Source: an uncultured Flavobacteriaceae bacterium
GTDB lineage: Bacteria > Bacteroidota > Bacteroidia > Flavobacteriales > Flavobacteriaceae
Direction of reading: 5' to 3'
Length of the DNA: 64,000 nt
Assembly: GCA_947493175.1 (NCBI GenBank)
Contig: CANLQD010000001.1
Span: 558,001-622,000 of the forward strand
The notes under the pieces are model-generated. The model searched no databases. It worked only from the letters and a program-made list of their open reading frames with translations, and had not been told where the DNA came from. Position numbers and translations under genes: made by a program. Shown in pieces: positions 39,312 to 48,722 of this stretch (its first letter is position 1; every line of letters begins with the position of its first letter).

Positions 39312-40601
39312 TTACTGATTGAGGGTTAGCAAATCTTCATTTTCTTCTTCTTGCGGCACTTCTGGGTAGCCGATACAGTCTAACTGATCTTTAAGCGGAC
39401 CTATATACTCAAAATAGGTTGGTTGTAAGGTCTCGGCCAACGGTTCTGCTTTTGGAAGCTCTTCCCGCAACGGATCTACTTGACGTCCGTTTTTCCAAAA
39501 ACGGTAACAAACATGTGGTCCGCTCGTATTGCCGGTCATCCCAATCCATCCGATGACATCACCTTGACGTACATAATCCCCTCTTCGCACTTTTTGCTTT
39601 TTCATATGAAGGTATTGGGTACTGTAGGTGCCATTGTGCCTGATCTTTACATACTTGCCATTGCCTCCCCGACGGGTAGACTCGGTTACCGTACCATCGG
39701 CAGTAGCCAAAATCGGCGTACCTACCGGTGCGGCATAATCGGTTCCCCTATGCGGCCTTACGCGATTTCCATAGTAACGAATTCTTCTTTTAAGGTTATA
39801 TCGTGATGATAACCGGCCAAATTTCAAGGGAGCCCTTAAAAATGTCCTACGAAGGTTATTTGCTTCTTCATCGAAATAATCAACAATGCTTTTCAATGAA
39901 TCGTTCTCATAGGCGAAGGCATAAATGGTGCGGCCATTGTGCTCGAAATATGCGGCCTCGATGGGGCCGGCACCGGCATAAATAGAGTCGTTGATATACT
40001 TTTCTTTATAGATTACTTTGAACTTATCCCCTTTTTGTAGTTTAAAGAAATCGACCGTCCAAGCATAGACTTCGGAAAGGTTGTTGGTAACATTATAATC
40101 GATACCTTGCTCTAAAATTGCTTCGGACAAAGAGGTTTCTATGACTCCAGAAGCTTCCCGTTCTACATATTTTACTTCTTTTCGATCTTTGTACGCCACC
40201 ACACTGTCGCGAAGATCAACCACTGTATAATTGATGGGGTCGTTTTCGTAAATAAAGACTTGGGCGGTTTCGGAGGTATCCTTAGACTGCAAAATCATGT
40301 AGGGTTTCCCCACTCGGATCCTGCGAACATCAAAAGTATCTTTAAAGTCTTGGGAAATCCTTGCAATTTTGGGGTAATCGACCTTATGGGAAAGCATTAA
40401 CTCCCCAAAGCTATCGCCTCTTTTGACCGTGTCGATCTTTACTTTAAAATTATCGAGATTGAATCCGAATTGTTTCGCTGCTACCTTTTCTACTACTTTG
40501 GTTACCTCGGCGATTTCATTTTTGACCGGCTCCGACAAATGTTTTTCCTTACATGAAACAAAAATCGTTATCAGTAAAAGAATGCCCCAGAAATTCTTCA
40601 T
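39312..40601 (-). CDS. M23-family peptidoglycan endopeptidase (LytM type), exported
   Basis: A 429-residue cell-wall peptidase with a lipoprotein-like N-terminus ([12 protein letters not shown]). An N-terminal ~250-residue region with LysM-like features ([26 protein letters not shown]) precedes the LytM domain: [22 protein letters not shown], then [26 protein letters not shown] and [19 protein letters not shown]. The first zinc ligands (HxxxD) are present, but the usual HxH of the last motif is HVC, with Cys in the position of a zinc-binding His. It probably trims peptidoglycan cross-links in the periplasm. It sits 7 bp from tryptophan dioxygenase and 1 bp from pgi. Confidence 0.9.
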   Translation of the reverse strand: MKNFWGILLLITIFVSCKEKHLSEPVKNEIAEVTKVVEKVAAKQFGFNLDNFKVKIDTVKRGDSFGELMLSHKVDYPKIARISQDFKDTFDVRRIRVGKPYMILQSKDTSETAQVFIYENDPINYTVVDLRDSVVAYKDRKEVKYVEREASGVIETSLSEAILEQGIDYNVTNNLSEVYAWTVDFFKLQKGDKFKVIYKEKYINDSIYAGAGPIEAAYFEHNGRTIYAFAYENDSLKSIVDYFDEEANNLRRTFLRAPLKFGRLSSRYNLKRRIRYYGNRVRPHRGTDYAAPVGTPILATADGTVTESTRRGGNGKYVKIRHNGTYSTQYLHMKKQKVRRGDYVRQGDVIGWIGMTGNTSGPHVCYRFWKNGRQVDPLREELPKAEPLAETLQPTYFEYIGPLKDQLDCIGYPEVPQEEENEDLLTLNQ

Positions 40602-40608
40602 CTTTTCT

Positions 40609-41571
40609 TTATGCTTTTGCGGGGTTAAAGATATGGTCTACCCACTGCTTCCCCCAATTATTTAACTCTTGTTTTGAATATAGTTTTGGAAAAAAAACGA
40701 CTTTTTGGAAACTAGGCGGCAGATATTCTTTCCAGTTGGTGCCTCCAGAGGCATCTATTTCCTGTTTATCTTTTCCCAAATATCGATGGGCAGAACCTAG
40801 ATGCATTAAAGGCCAGTTTACATTAGCGTTTATATCCAAGTTCTTTAACGCCTCAACAAGCACTTTATTATCTTGTTTTTCTTTGGGCAATTGTAAGAAT
40901 TTATGATAGATGGTACGCTGTTCAACTTGTTTTGCTATCCGTATTAAACGAGGGGTGTAGCGGTATTCGAATTGCTTTAAGGTCAAGGTCTTTTGTCCTG
41001 TGGCAATATCGGTCGCGCCTTTCTTCCAGTAGATATGCTCGTAAAGCTCTTCTATAGGGTGGTTTGAAGAAAACTGGCCACGCTCGGTATGATGCACCAG
41101 ATTCTCCAAGGGAGTTGCATAAATCTCGATCATGCGATACTGGGCAGATTGAAACCCACTTGCCGGCAACAGTGCCATTCGGTATTGTAAAAATTGCTCT
41201 CTTTCCATCCCCTTGATCATAATGCTGAAAGAGGAAATCAGGGCCTGATAGTAGCTATTGATTCTCCTTGTCTTCTCAATAAAGAAATCAAGATGCTGCG
41301 ATTTATCGTCTACCAGTTGTTTTTGCTCATGTAGAATCAGTTTAAAGTACAGTTCCGTAATCTGATGGTACATGATGAAAATCTCTTCATCGGGAAAGTA
41401 GGTTCTGGGCACTTGGAGACTAAGGAGGGTATCTAAATGTATATAATCCCAGTAGGTGAGGTATCGCTGGTAGAGCAGGCCGTCGAGATAGGAGCTAAGG
41501 TCTTGGCCCGAATCCTTATATTTTTCTTCAAGTTTGGTTATTTGGGATTCGATTTGCTCCTTTTTGTTCAT
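40609..41571 (-). CDS. Tryptophan 2,3-dioxygenase
   Basis: A 320-residue heme protein of the TDO family, which opens the indole ring of tryptophan as the first step of the kynurenine pathway. Aligning by eye with characterised bacterial TDO: active-site His69 (MYHQITELYFKLILHE), substrate-binding Arg131 (QYRMALLPASGFQSAQYR) and heme-ligand His257 (WPLMHLGSAHRYLG). The usual GTGGSSGYxYL loop is altered to ASGGTNWKEYL, as in other Bacteroidota. It lies 7 bp from both operon neighbours. Together with HPPD nearby it points to aromatic amino acid breakdown, although no kynureninase is in view. Confidence 0.9.
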   Translation of the reverse strand: MNKKEQIESQITKLEEKYKDSGQDLSSYLDGLLYQRYLTYWDYIHLDTLLSLQVPRTYFPDEEIFIMYHQITELYFKLILHEQKQLVDDKSQHLDFFIEKTRRINSYYQALISSFSIMIKGMEREQFLQYRMALLPASGFQSAQYRMIEIYATPLENLVHHTERGQFSSNHPIEELYEHIYWKKGATDIATGQKTLTLKQFEYRYTPRLIRIAKQVEQRTIYHKFLQLPKEKQDNKVLVEALKNLDINANVNWPLMHLGSAHRYLGKDKQEIDASGGTNWKEYLPPSFQKVVFFPKLYSKQELNNWGKQWVDHIFNPAKA

Positions 41572-41578
41572 CGATACG

Positions 41579-42370
41579 CTAATCCATTATTAATTTGAAC
41601 TGATGCTTAAGCCCATTGTAGGCATCTAGATCCGCTTTGATAGACCCCACGGCCAAATCGGCCTTTATTCGTATTGGAATCCGATTATCATCGGTCGAGA
41701 CCCAAAGTGATAGGCTTTCTTTTTCCTTGAAAACCCGTCCCGATTGTACCAAAGGCCTAAATTTATAGCATTCTACCTTACCAAATTTGGTCTTCAGTAC
41801 CTCCGTACCCAAGTACTTCAATTTAAAATTAAAGATGCCGTCATCGTCATAAAGCATCTTCAATTGAACGGCCTCACCTTTTACTAAATCCTTGGGATTA
41901 TAATTATTACGAAGGTAATAGAACGCCGATAACAAGTCTTGGATACTGTCTTGCAATTCAAAATTATACTTTTTCTTGTTTTTTTTGTCATTCAATACCG
42001 CTTTTTCCTTTTCATGATCAAAGTCGATCTCATAGTCCTTTTTATAACCACCTTCATCAATCTTTCTTATGAACTTGTAGGGGCGACCATCTTTCTTGGC
42101 AAAATAGCTTTCATAGGTATCATCTACCTTAAAGAATATACTGGCAAATCCGGTGGTCTTACCTTTTCCTACAACATGATAAACAGGAACCCCTTCGATT
42201 TTATCTGACTTCACATGCAGCGTAGCATAACTCGCATTCAAAATACCATAATGCATACGAAACTTTAACCACTCTCCCGGTTTAAAAACAGATTCCTTGG
42301 TGTCGCCCCCGTTTTGAGCCGTTATCAACTGAGCGGCCAGTATAAAAAGAAGGATGTAAATCTTTTTCAT
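41579..42370 (-). CDS. DUF3108 exported protein
   Basis: A 263-residue secreted or periplasmic protein (signal MKKIYILLFILAAQLITAQ) of family DUF3108: KPGEWLKFRMHYGILNASYATLHV, FFKVDDTYESYF, KYLGTEVLKTKFGKVECYKFRPLVQSGRVFK, ESLSLWVSTDDNRIPIRIKADLAVGSIKADL. The fold is a lipocalin-like beta barrel; function is unknown, perhaps lipid or LPS related. It is the first gene of a four-gene operon with gaps of 7, 7 and 1 bp. Confidence 0.88.
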   Translation of the reverse strand: MKKIYILLFILAAQLITAQNGGDTKESVFKPGEWLKFRMHYGILNASYATLHVKSDKIEGVPVYHVVGKGKTTGFASIFFKVDDTYESYFAKKDGRPYKFIRKIDEGGYKKDYEIDFDHEKEKAVLNDKKNKKKYNFELQDSIQDLLSAFYYLRNNYNPKDLVKGEAVQLKMLYDDDGIFNFKLKYLGTEVLKTKFGKVECYKFRPLVQSGRVFKEKESLSLWVSTDDNRIPIRIKADLAVGSIKADLDAYNGLKHQFKLIMD

Positions 42371-42480
42371 ATTTCGATTTTCGGATTAAAATTAGCAAAA
42401 CGGTCATCAAAACAGTTTTAACTTACAGTTAATAAAACAAATTTTATTCCAAAGTATTGTATGCAGCCGTAGGCAGGGCA

Positions 42481-42582
42481 AAAAAAAGCCCTGATGAAAC
42501 ATCAGGGCTTTTCCTAAATAACCAACCAAACTTTAAATTATGAAAAACCAATACTTAAAGTTATAAGGGAACCACCCCTTAT
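42481..42582 (-). ncRNA. Candidate structured small RNA or 3' UTR RNA downstream of HPPD
   Basis: In the 405-bp gap 42371-42775 the minus strand carries three consecutive stems. First ATAAGGG/CCCTTAT (42576-42582 with 42563-42569, 6-base loop). Then TTAAAGTT/AACTTTAA (42555-42562 with 42529-42536). Last a 13-bp terminator. Start of the transcript is not defined; it could be processed from the HPPD mRNA 194 bases upstream or have its own promoter. No coding potential is seen. Comparison with RNA motifs described from Flavobacteriia is needed to name it. Confidence 0.4.
42484..42512 (-). terminator. Strong terminator downstream of HPPD / RNA candidate
   Basis: AAAAGCCCTGATG (42484-42496), loop AAA, CATCAGGGCTTTT (42500-42512): 13 perfect pairs, with seven A at 42481-42487 giving a U run on the minus strand. 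It is 264 bases past the HPPD stop. Confidence 0.93.
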
Positions 42583-42775
42583 GACAACGAATTTACTACA
42601 AGATCAAATCTTGGTAAACCCTTTTAACGGACTTTAACTATTCTCTTAACAGATATTTATCATTGTAAGTAAGTTTTGACCGAAATTTTAAGATTTATAA
42701 CAGTTTTTGCTCCAATACAAAGCTGCGATAACGCCTCGTTATAGCCCCGTATTCGAAGTATTTTACGAGCCTAGG

Positions 42776-43918
42776 TTAAAGCGTGCCCCGTGAAGCCTGT
42801 TCCCGTTCAATGGATTCAAAAAGTGCCTTAAAATTTCCCTTCCCGAATGATTTGGCACCCTTTCTCTGTATAATCTCTATGAACATCGTTGGGCGGTCTA
42901 GAATAGGTTTGGTAAATATCTGCAGTAAATACCCTTCTTCATCTCTATCGATCAAAATACCCAACTCGCTTAGCGGCTTCAAATCTTCGTCAATTTCACC
43001 TACTCGGTCTAGTACATCTTCGTAGTAGGTGGCAGGTACTTTTAAAAACTCGACCCCCCTATTTTTTAAAGCGGTCACGGTCTCTATAATATTATCGGTT
43101 GCCAAAGCCATATGCTGCACACCGGCCCCGTTATAAAATTCGATATACTCTTCTATCTGAGACTTTTTTCGCCCATCGGCAGGTTCGTTGATAGGGAATT
43201 TTATGCGTCCGTTGCCATTACTCATCACCTTGCTCATCAAAGCGGTATATTCCGTAGAAATATCTTTATCATCGAAAGAGACCAGCTGCGCGAAACCCAT
43301 GACCTTTGCATAAAACTCGCACCATTTGTTCATCTCGTTCCAGCCTACGTTACCGACCATATGGTCTACATACTTGAGGCCAATATCATTTGGTTGATAA
43401 AATGGTTCCCATTTCTGAAAACCGGGCATAAAAGTGCCTTGATACTTAGAGCGCTCTACAAATATGTGCACGGTTTCACCGTAGGTATGTATTCCTGAAA
43501 GTATAATTTCTCCATCTGCATCTGAGATGCGATTAGGCTCCATATAGCTTTCAGCGCCTCTTTTGATCGTTTCCCGATGGCTCTTTGTTGCGTCATCTAC
43601 CCAAAGTGCAATGACCTTTACCCCATCTCCATGGGTATCGATATGCCTATTGATATCTCCTCCAGATTTTAGGGGAGAGGTTAACATAATACGTATTTTA
43701 CCCTGTTGGAGCACGTACGAAACGGTATCCTTTCGACCTGTTTCCAAACCGGCATAAGCCAGAGGCTGGAAACCCCAGGCCGACATATAATAATGTGCTG
43801 CCTGTTTCGCATTACCCACATAGAGTTCTATGTAATCGGTACCCAAAAGTGGAAGAAAATCTTCTGCCTCTGGGTTTTCGATAGGGAGTTGTAATGATGT
43901 TTTATCTAGTGTTGACAT
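42776..43918 (-). CDS. hppD: 4-hydroxyphenylpyruvate dioxygenase
   Basis: A 380-residue non-heme iron dioxygenase converting 4-hydroxyphenylpyruvate to homogentisate in tyrosine breakdown. Iron ligands are His186 (YVDHMVGN), His269 (GVQHMALATDN) and Glu348 (MFIEIIQRKG). The start at 43918 (MSTLDKTS) is preferred; the frame runs 34 codons further, but that part is unlike the family. No homogentisate dioxygenase adjoins it in this window; tryptophan dioxygenase lies in the operon just downstream. A long 3' region with an RNA candidate and a terminator follows. Confidence 0.96.
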   Translation of the reverse strand: MSTLDKTSLQLPIENPEAEDFLPLLGTDYIELYVGNAKQAAHYYMSAWGFQPLAYAGLETGRKDTVSYVLQQGKIRIMLTSPLKSGGDINRHIDTHGDGVKVIALWVDDATKSHRETIKRGAESYMEPNRISDADGEIILSGIHTYGETVHIFVERSKYQGTFMPGFQKWEPFYQPNDIGLKYVDHMVGNVGWNEMNKWCEFYAKVMGFAQLVSFDDKDISTEYTALMSKVMSNGNGRIKFPINEPADGRKKSQIEEYIEFYNGAGVQHMALATDNIIETVTALKNRGVEFLKVPATYYEDVLDRVGEIDEDLKPLSELGILIDRDEEGYLLQIFTKPILDRPTMFIEIIQRKGAKSFGKGNFKALFESIEREQASRGTL

Positions 43919-44136
43919 GATTTTAGTTTTTTGATGAATACAATATACTGACATTCCGGTATGAGGAACATCAACAGGAAGATAGTAGATTTCCGCCCAC
44001 ACGGAAATGAGAGGGAACAATTAGTTACCACATGGCCCGTAGGTGGGCTGTTATGTCAATTCTAAGGTGTAGCATAACGATGCATTCGCTTGTTACAAAT
44101 ATCCGAAAAAAGAATGGGTTCTGAAGTGTATCTGTA

Positions 44137-46413
44137 TCAAAACCAATAGCCCACACTAAAAAACAAATTATCGGTATTCCCTTCAGGGCTCCAAGAATAC
44201 ATAAGCTGTACGGGGCCTATGAAAGACTCCCAACCATAACCTACCCCATAACCTGAAAAGTTAGGACTGGTAAACCATTCGCCTGTTCTAAAAATATCGT
44301 CTTCTACATTGGCATAGTTGGCCGAAAAGAGCAAATGATTTTTTTTGGCGAACTCAAAATCAAGTCTGCCGTAGGCCTTTACATAACTATTTCCTGGAAG
44401 GCTTAAAAAATCATACCCTATGAAAGGTACAAAATTATTGATCAGATCGGTACCAAAGCCGCCTAGGACAAAATCAAAAGAAGTAACATTGGATGTCCCC
44501 AACTTGAAACCTCCTTCGGTCTCGATGTTCAATGAGAGGTTTCGCATTAAAGGAAAAGCAGCTCCCATTCGGGCTTTTGCTATCGAGAACTCCTTAAAAT
44601 TTTCATTAAAATCAGAGGACAACACATAAAAATGAAAATCTCCATTGAAGTAAAGTCCTTTAGTCGGGAAGTATCGGTCATCGTAGGTGTCGAGCCGCAA
44701 CTGCCCATAAGCACTGTAAAAGTTGCTTTTTTCAAATAAGGTCCTGCCATTTTCCATCCGAAGGGTATTGACCGCTTCTTCGTCGGCCAACGCCCCTAAG
44801 GTTCGGGTGCTATACTTCAAAAATTTATGTTCAAGCCCTAGAGTAAATGCAAATTCTTCGCGCAATACGGTTTGAACGTATAGCTGATTGGTAATATCGG
44901 TTACCGACAGGTTAATACTATTTACATTGAGGCCCGAGGGAACCTCAAAATTACTTCTTATCAACCCAAAATCGATTTCATATTCGAAGTCGTTAAATCG
45001 AGAATTGACCCCAAAACTCCAATAAGATCCCTTGTCTACATAGTATTGAAAATTGTATCGTAGATTATCTCCCAAAATGAAATCAAAAGAGGTAACATCG
45101 TCGCGCATCAAGAAATTCTTTCTTGTAAGATTTAATAATGCTCCGCTTTTATAGAGTCCGTCATAGTGTGCCCCTATGCGTAGAAATGTTTTTTGCCTGG
45201 TTTCGTTCAATGGCAGCACCAAATCTTCGCCAATACCATTATGGTTTAACCTGTATCGAATGGTCTTAAAGTTTCCGGTTGCAGAAAGGTTGCTGATTCC
45301 CTGTTGTAACTTTTCGAAAGTGATTTTTTTTCCGAGGTCAAAACGCAGTTTCCCCTTTACATACCCTCTGGTATAGTTTTTAACATCTCCGGCAATAATG
45401 AGCCGGTTGACCATTAAAGTATCTTGGATGGCAACGGGTTCTATATTCTGCCTTTCTATATTCTGGTATTGCGAAAGCTTCCTGAGTTCACTTATTTGTG
45501 TCTTGGCCGCCGTCTCTCCCTCTGCTACAATTTCCGAGAATAACTGAAAGTCAATAAGTGAATACGCTGCGATGTCGGGTTTTATATAAATATCGGTCTG
45601 AATAGATTTTTCTTCCATTGCCGAGACCGTTCGATAGTTATTTACCTGTTGTAAAATTTCGGTGGCCGAGGACAGCTGATCTTTGCTCGAAAGGCCATGT
45701 TGTACATCGGATCCTATGATTACATCGGCCCCCATGGCAATGACCTCATCTATTGGATAATTATTTACAATACCGCCGTCGATCAAGGTTTGACCATCTA
45801 TAGTCGCAGGTTCGAAAAGTGAAGGAAGGGCGGCACTGGCCATGACCGCCTGCGGAAGGTATCCTTTATTGAGCAATACCTCTTTACCTGTTTCTACATT
45901 GGTGGCCACACAAACAAATGGCACCGGCAATTCACTGAAATCATTCACATCTTTCACATGATATAGCAGACGTACCAGCTCATTGTACACGTTTTGACCT
46001 CCCGAAAACGCCTGTGGAATCGTAACCTTATATTTATCGAAAGGCAATGTTAATGCGTAGCGTTCGGAGTCTTCCTTTTCGTAAAAGGTTTTGGCATTTC
46101 TTGGAAGATTGTCCTGAATAAGTCCACTAAAATCGACCACTCTGAAAATCGAATCGAGCTCTGTTGCAGAATATCCCGCAGCATATAGCGCCCCCACTAC
46201 CGAACCCATACTGGTTCCGCCGATATAATCTACTTGCACCCCCGCTTCTTCGATAACCTTCAGCACCCCGATATGGGCCATCCCCTTGGCGCCCCCGCCA
46301 CTTAGAACAACACCCACTTTTAGCTGGTCGGTTTCCTTGGCATCTTGGCCATGGGAGCTAAGGTAGCACAGAGTGATAAATGAAAAAAGAATTATCCTAC
46401 GCATGCTGGTCAT
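44137..46413 (-). CDS. Patatin-like phospholipase fused to outer membrane beta-barrel
   Basis: A 758-residue protein with signal peptide (MRRIILFSFITLCYLSSHG; the ATG at 46404 is an equally good start), a patatin domain at ~30-310 and a C-terminal barrel. Catalytic elements are the oxyanion loop SGGGAKGMAHIGVL, nucleophile Ser in GGTSMGSVVG and Asp in LIDGGIVNNYP. After a POTRA-like stretch (about 330-400) a BamA/surface-antigen type barrel ends VGYWF. This two-part design is like PlpD, a type V (Vd) autotransporter lipase, so the lipase may be surface-exposed or periplasmic. It follows uvrC by 9 bp on the same strand. Confidence 0.92.
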   Translation of the reverse strand: MTSMRRIILFSFITLCYLSSHGQDAKETDQLKVGVVLSGGGAKGMAHIGVLKVIEEAGVQVDYIGGTSMGSVVGALYAAGYSATELDSIFRVVDFSGLIQDNLPRNAKTFYEKEDSERYALTLPFDKYKVTIPQAFSGGQNVYNELVRLLYHVKDVNDFSELPVPFVCVATNVETGKEVLLNKGYLPQAVMASAALPSLFEPATIDGQTLIDGGIVNNYPIDEVIAMGADVIIGSDVQHGLSSKDQLSSATEILQQVNNYRTVSAMEEKSIQTDIYIKPDIAAYSLIDFQLFSEIVAEGETAAKTQISELRKLSQYQNIERQNIEPVAIQDTLMVNRLIIAGDVKNYTRGYVKGKLRFDLGKKITFEKLQQGISNLSATGNFKTIRYRLNHNGIGEDLVLPLNETRQKTFLRIGAHYDGLYKSGALLNLTRKNFLMRDDVTSFDFILGDNLRYNFQYYVDKGSYWSFGVNSRFNDFEYEIDFGLIRSNFEVPSGLNVNSINLSVTDITNQLYVQTVLREEFAFTLGLEHKFLKYSTRTLGALADEEAVNTLRMENGRTLFEKSNFYSAYGQLRLDTYDDRYFPTKGLYFNGDFHFYVLSSDFNENFKEFSIAKARMGAAFPLMRNLSLNIETEGGFKLGTSNVTSFDFVLGGFGTDLINNFVPFIGYDFLSLPGNSYVKAYGRLDFEFAKKNHLLFSANYANVEDDIFRTGEWFTSPNFSGYGVGYGWESFIGPVQLMYSWSPEGNTDNLFFSVGYWF

Positions 46414-46422
46414 CTGTCATAT

Positions 46423-48213
46423 TTACGGGTGAAATGTTTCATAAATCTTCCTGGCCTTTGCCATACCTACCGTTGCGGCCAAATTTTCTACAGAAGCCTC
46501 CTTAATTCGCTTTACCGATTTAAAACTCTTCAATAAATCTTGTGCTGTTTTTTGACCGATTCCCTCGATTTGCTCCAGCTCCGAGTTAATGGCCGCCTTG
46601 CTTCTTTTGTTTCGATGAAAGGTAATACCAAACCGGTGCGCTTCGTTACGCAATTGTTGGATTATTTTTAAACTTTCCGATTTTTTATCGAGATACAAGG
46701 GTATAGGGTCCTCTGGAAAATAAATCTCCTCTAGCCGTTTTGCAATTCCGATGATGGCAATTTTACCACGTAATCCCAACGTATCCAAACTTTTTAAGGC
46801 AGATGATAACTGCCCCTTGCCCCCATCGATTACAATAAGTTGGGGAAGCGACTGTGCCTCATCGAGCAACCGTCGGTAACGTCTGAAAACAACTTCTTCC
46901 ATGGAAGCGAAATCATCGGGGCCTTCAACGGTTTTAATATTATAATGGCGGTATTCTTTTTTGGACGGTTTCCCATCTTTGAAAACCACACAGGCCGCGA
47001 CCGGATTGCTCCCTTGTATATTACTATTATCGAAACACTCGATATGTCGAGGTTCTTGCGATAGCCGTAAATCGGTTTTCATTTGAGCCATGATGCGATT
47101 TGTATGTCGATCAGGGTCGATGATCTTGATTTGTTTAAATCGCTCTTGTCTAAAAAACCGGGCATTTCGTTCGCTCAGTTCCACTATTTTCTTTTTATCG
47201 CCCAAACGGGGAACGGTAACCTTTAAATGAGGTTCTACTGTAACCGGGAATGGGAGGTATAGTTCTTTCGACCGAGACTTAAATCTTTGTCGTATCTCTA
47301 CTATGGCAAGTTGCAATAAATCCTCATTTTTTTCTGCCAGTTTCTTTTTAATTTCCATTGTATGTGAACGAATGATAGATCCATGCGACAGTTGTAAAAA
47401 GTTGATATAGGCAAAGGCTTCATCTGAAATAATGGAGAACACATCGACATTGGTAATTTTTGGATTTACAATGGTCGACTTCACCTGGTAGTTTTCTAGA
47501 ATATCGATTTTATCTTTCATCCGCTGCGCTTCCTCGAACCGCATCTCCTCGGCCAACGATTTCATTTGTCGTTTGAAATAATGCAGCGAAGATTTAAAGT
47601 TTCCTTTAATGATTTCCCTAATGTCGTCTATTTGTTTATGGTATTCCTCTGCCTCCTGAAGACCTTCGCAGGGGGCCTTACAATTGCCCAAATGAAATTC
47701 GAGACATGATTTGAACTTCCCGGCACTTATTTTTTCGGCAGACAAATCATAGTTACAGGTGCGTAGAGGATAAACACTTTTTACAAGTTCTAGCAGGGTT
47801 CGGACCGTTTTCATACTAGTGTACGGACCGTAGTATTCCGAACCGTCTTTAATCAGTTTTCGGGTGGGAAATATGCGGGGAAAACGCTCGTTTTTGATAC
47901 AGATCCAAGGATACGATTTATCGTCTTTTAACAGCACATTGTACCTTGGTCGGTACTTTTTAATGAGATTGTTTTCGAGCAATAAAGCGTCGGACTCGGT
48001 AGGTACTACAATATGTTTGATCCGATGAATTTTTTTTACCATCACCCGAGTCTTACCATATTCATGGTTCTTGGTGAAATAGGAAGAAACCCGTTTTTTG
48101 AGGTTTTTAGCCTTCCCTACATATAAAATTTTGTCATCGGTATCATAAAACTGGTAAACCCCAGGACTATCGGGCAAGGTAGTCAGCTGAACATCAATAG
48201 GTACTTGGGACAT
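46423..48213 (-). CDS. uvrC: Excinuclease ABC subunit C
   Basis: A 596-residue nucleotide excision repair nuclease that makes both cuts around a lesion with UvrB. Order: GIY-YIG domain (SPGVYQFYDTDDKILYVGKAKNLKKRVSSYF), UvrB-binding helix pair (LHYFKRQMKSLAEEMRFEEAQRMKDKI), RNase H-like nuclease (ECFDNSNIQGSNPVAACVVF, IVIDGGKGQLSSA) and C-terminal helix-hairpin-helix (LEQIEGIGQKTAQDLLKSF). All normal. It heads a two-gene unit with the patatin protein, and a -7 box lies 31 bases upstream. Confidence 0.97.
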   Translation of the reverse strand: MSQVPIDVQLTTLPDSPGVYQFYDTDDKILYVGKAKNLKKRVSSYFTKNHEYGKTRVMVKKIHRIKHIVVPTESDALLLENNLIKKYRPRYNVLLKDDKSYPWICIKNERFPRIFPTRKLIKDGSEYYGPYTSMKTVRTLLELVKSVYPLRTCNYDLSAEKISAGKFKSCLEFHLGNCKAPCEGLQEAEEYHKQIDDIREIIKGNFKSSLHYFKRQMKSLAEEMRFEEAQRMKDKIDILENYQVKSTIVNPKITNVDVFSIISDEAFAYINFLQLSHGSIIRSHTMEIKKKLAEKNEDLLQLAIVEIRQRFKSRSKELYLPFPVTVEPHLKVTVPRLGDKKKIVELSERNARFFRQERFKQIKIIDPDRHTNRIMAQMKTDLRLSQEPRHIECFDNSNIQGSNPVAACVVFKDGKPSKKEYRHYNIKTVEGPDDFASMEEVVFRRYRRLLDEAQSLPQLIVIDGGKGQLSSALKSLDTLGLRGKIAIIGIAKRLEEIYFPEDPIPLYLDKKSESLKIIQQLRNEAHRFGITFHRNKRSKAAINSELEQIEGIGQKTAQDLLKSFKSVKRIKEASVENLAATVGMAKARKIYETFHP

Positions 48214-48243
48214 CGTCTTATGGTAGCTTATAAATCAGGTTTA

Positions 48244-48251
48244 CAAAGTTA
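48244..48251 (-). promoter_or_regulatory. -7 promoter box of uvrC
   Basis: CAAAGTTA on the plus strand reads TAACTTTG on the minus strand, a full TAnnTTTG match 31 bases before the uvrC ATG. No clear -33 TTTG is visible. Confidence 0.45.
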
Positions 48252-48317
48252 AGTTATTGTCTTTTTACTTAAAGAATAGGTAATCGTTCCTTTTTGAGAG
48301 AGGTTTAAGAATTTGAA

Positions 48318-48410
48318 GGTTTTTTGGTTCAAAAAACCAATTATTCAAAAAATGTATGCTGTTAAAATGCTCTTTTAACAAAAAAATTGTTCAAAAGACT
48401 TTTTTGAACA
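48318..48410. repeat. Three tandem AT-rich hairpins in the uvrC upstream spacer
   Basis: The 509-bp spacer 48214-48722 is very AT-rich and carries three perfect stems in a row. GGTTTTTTG/CAAAAAACC (48318-48338, loop 3). TGTTAAAA/TTTTAACA (48360-48380, loop 5). TGTTCAAAA/TTTTGAACA (48388-48410, loop 5). The second and third share the TGTT-AAAA design. They could be terminators, a structured RNA or protein sites. No gene is evident in 48252-48722 otherwise. Confidence 0.55.
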
Positions 48411-48722
48411 GGTATTATTTTATCAAAAAACAACTATATCATAAACTTTTTAGTTTAATTCTCTCAAGATAGGCAAAAAAAAGTGGAAGTAAGAAAATCC
48501 TTTATTTCTTGCTTTTTTAGAATAAGCAAAGTACTACTCATTTATTATAATACTGTAAATCAAATATTTACATTTTCAACCCTGTAGAACAAATGGTCTA
48601 TTCGCTTCTGCCGCTTTTTCTTGAAATTACAGGATTTGTGTATTTCATCGGTAAAAAGTTGCATTTTAAGGATTTTTTAACCGTTTTTTTATCTATATTT
48701 AACTGTCAAAATCAAAGAAAAC

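Noticed and set aside
42540..42566. ATG with eight codons (MKNQYLKL) on the plus strand, a possible leader peptide
   Set aside because: No plus-strand gene follows that it could control; the bases are better explained by minus-strand RNA stems.
48301..48420. CRISPR-like array of short repeats
   Set aside because: The three hairpins differ in sequence and spacing and there are no equal-length spacers.
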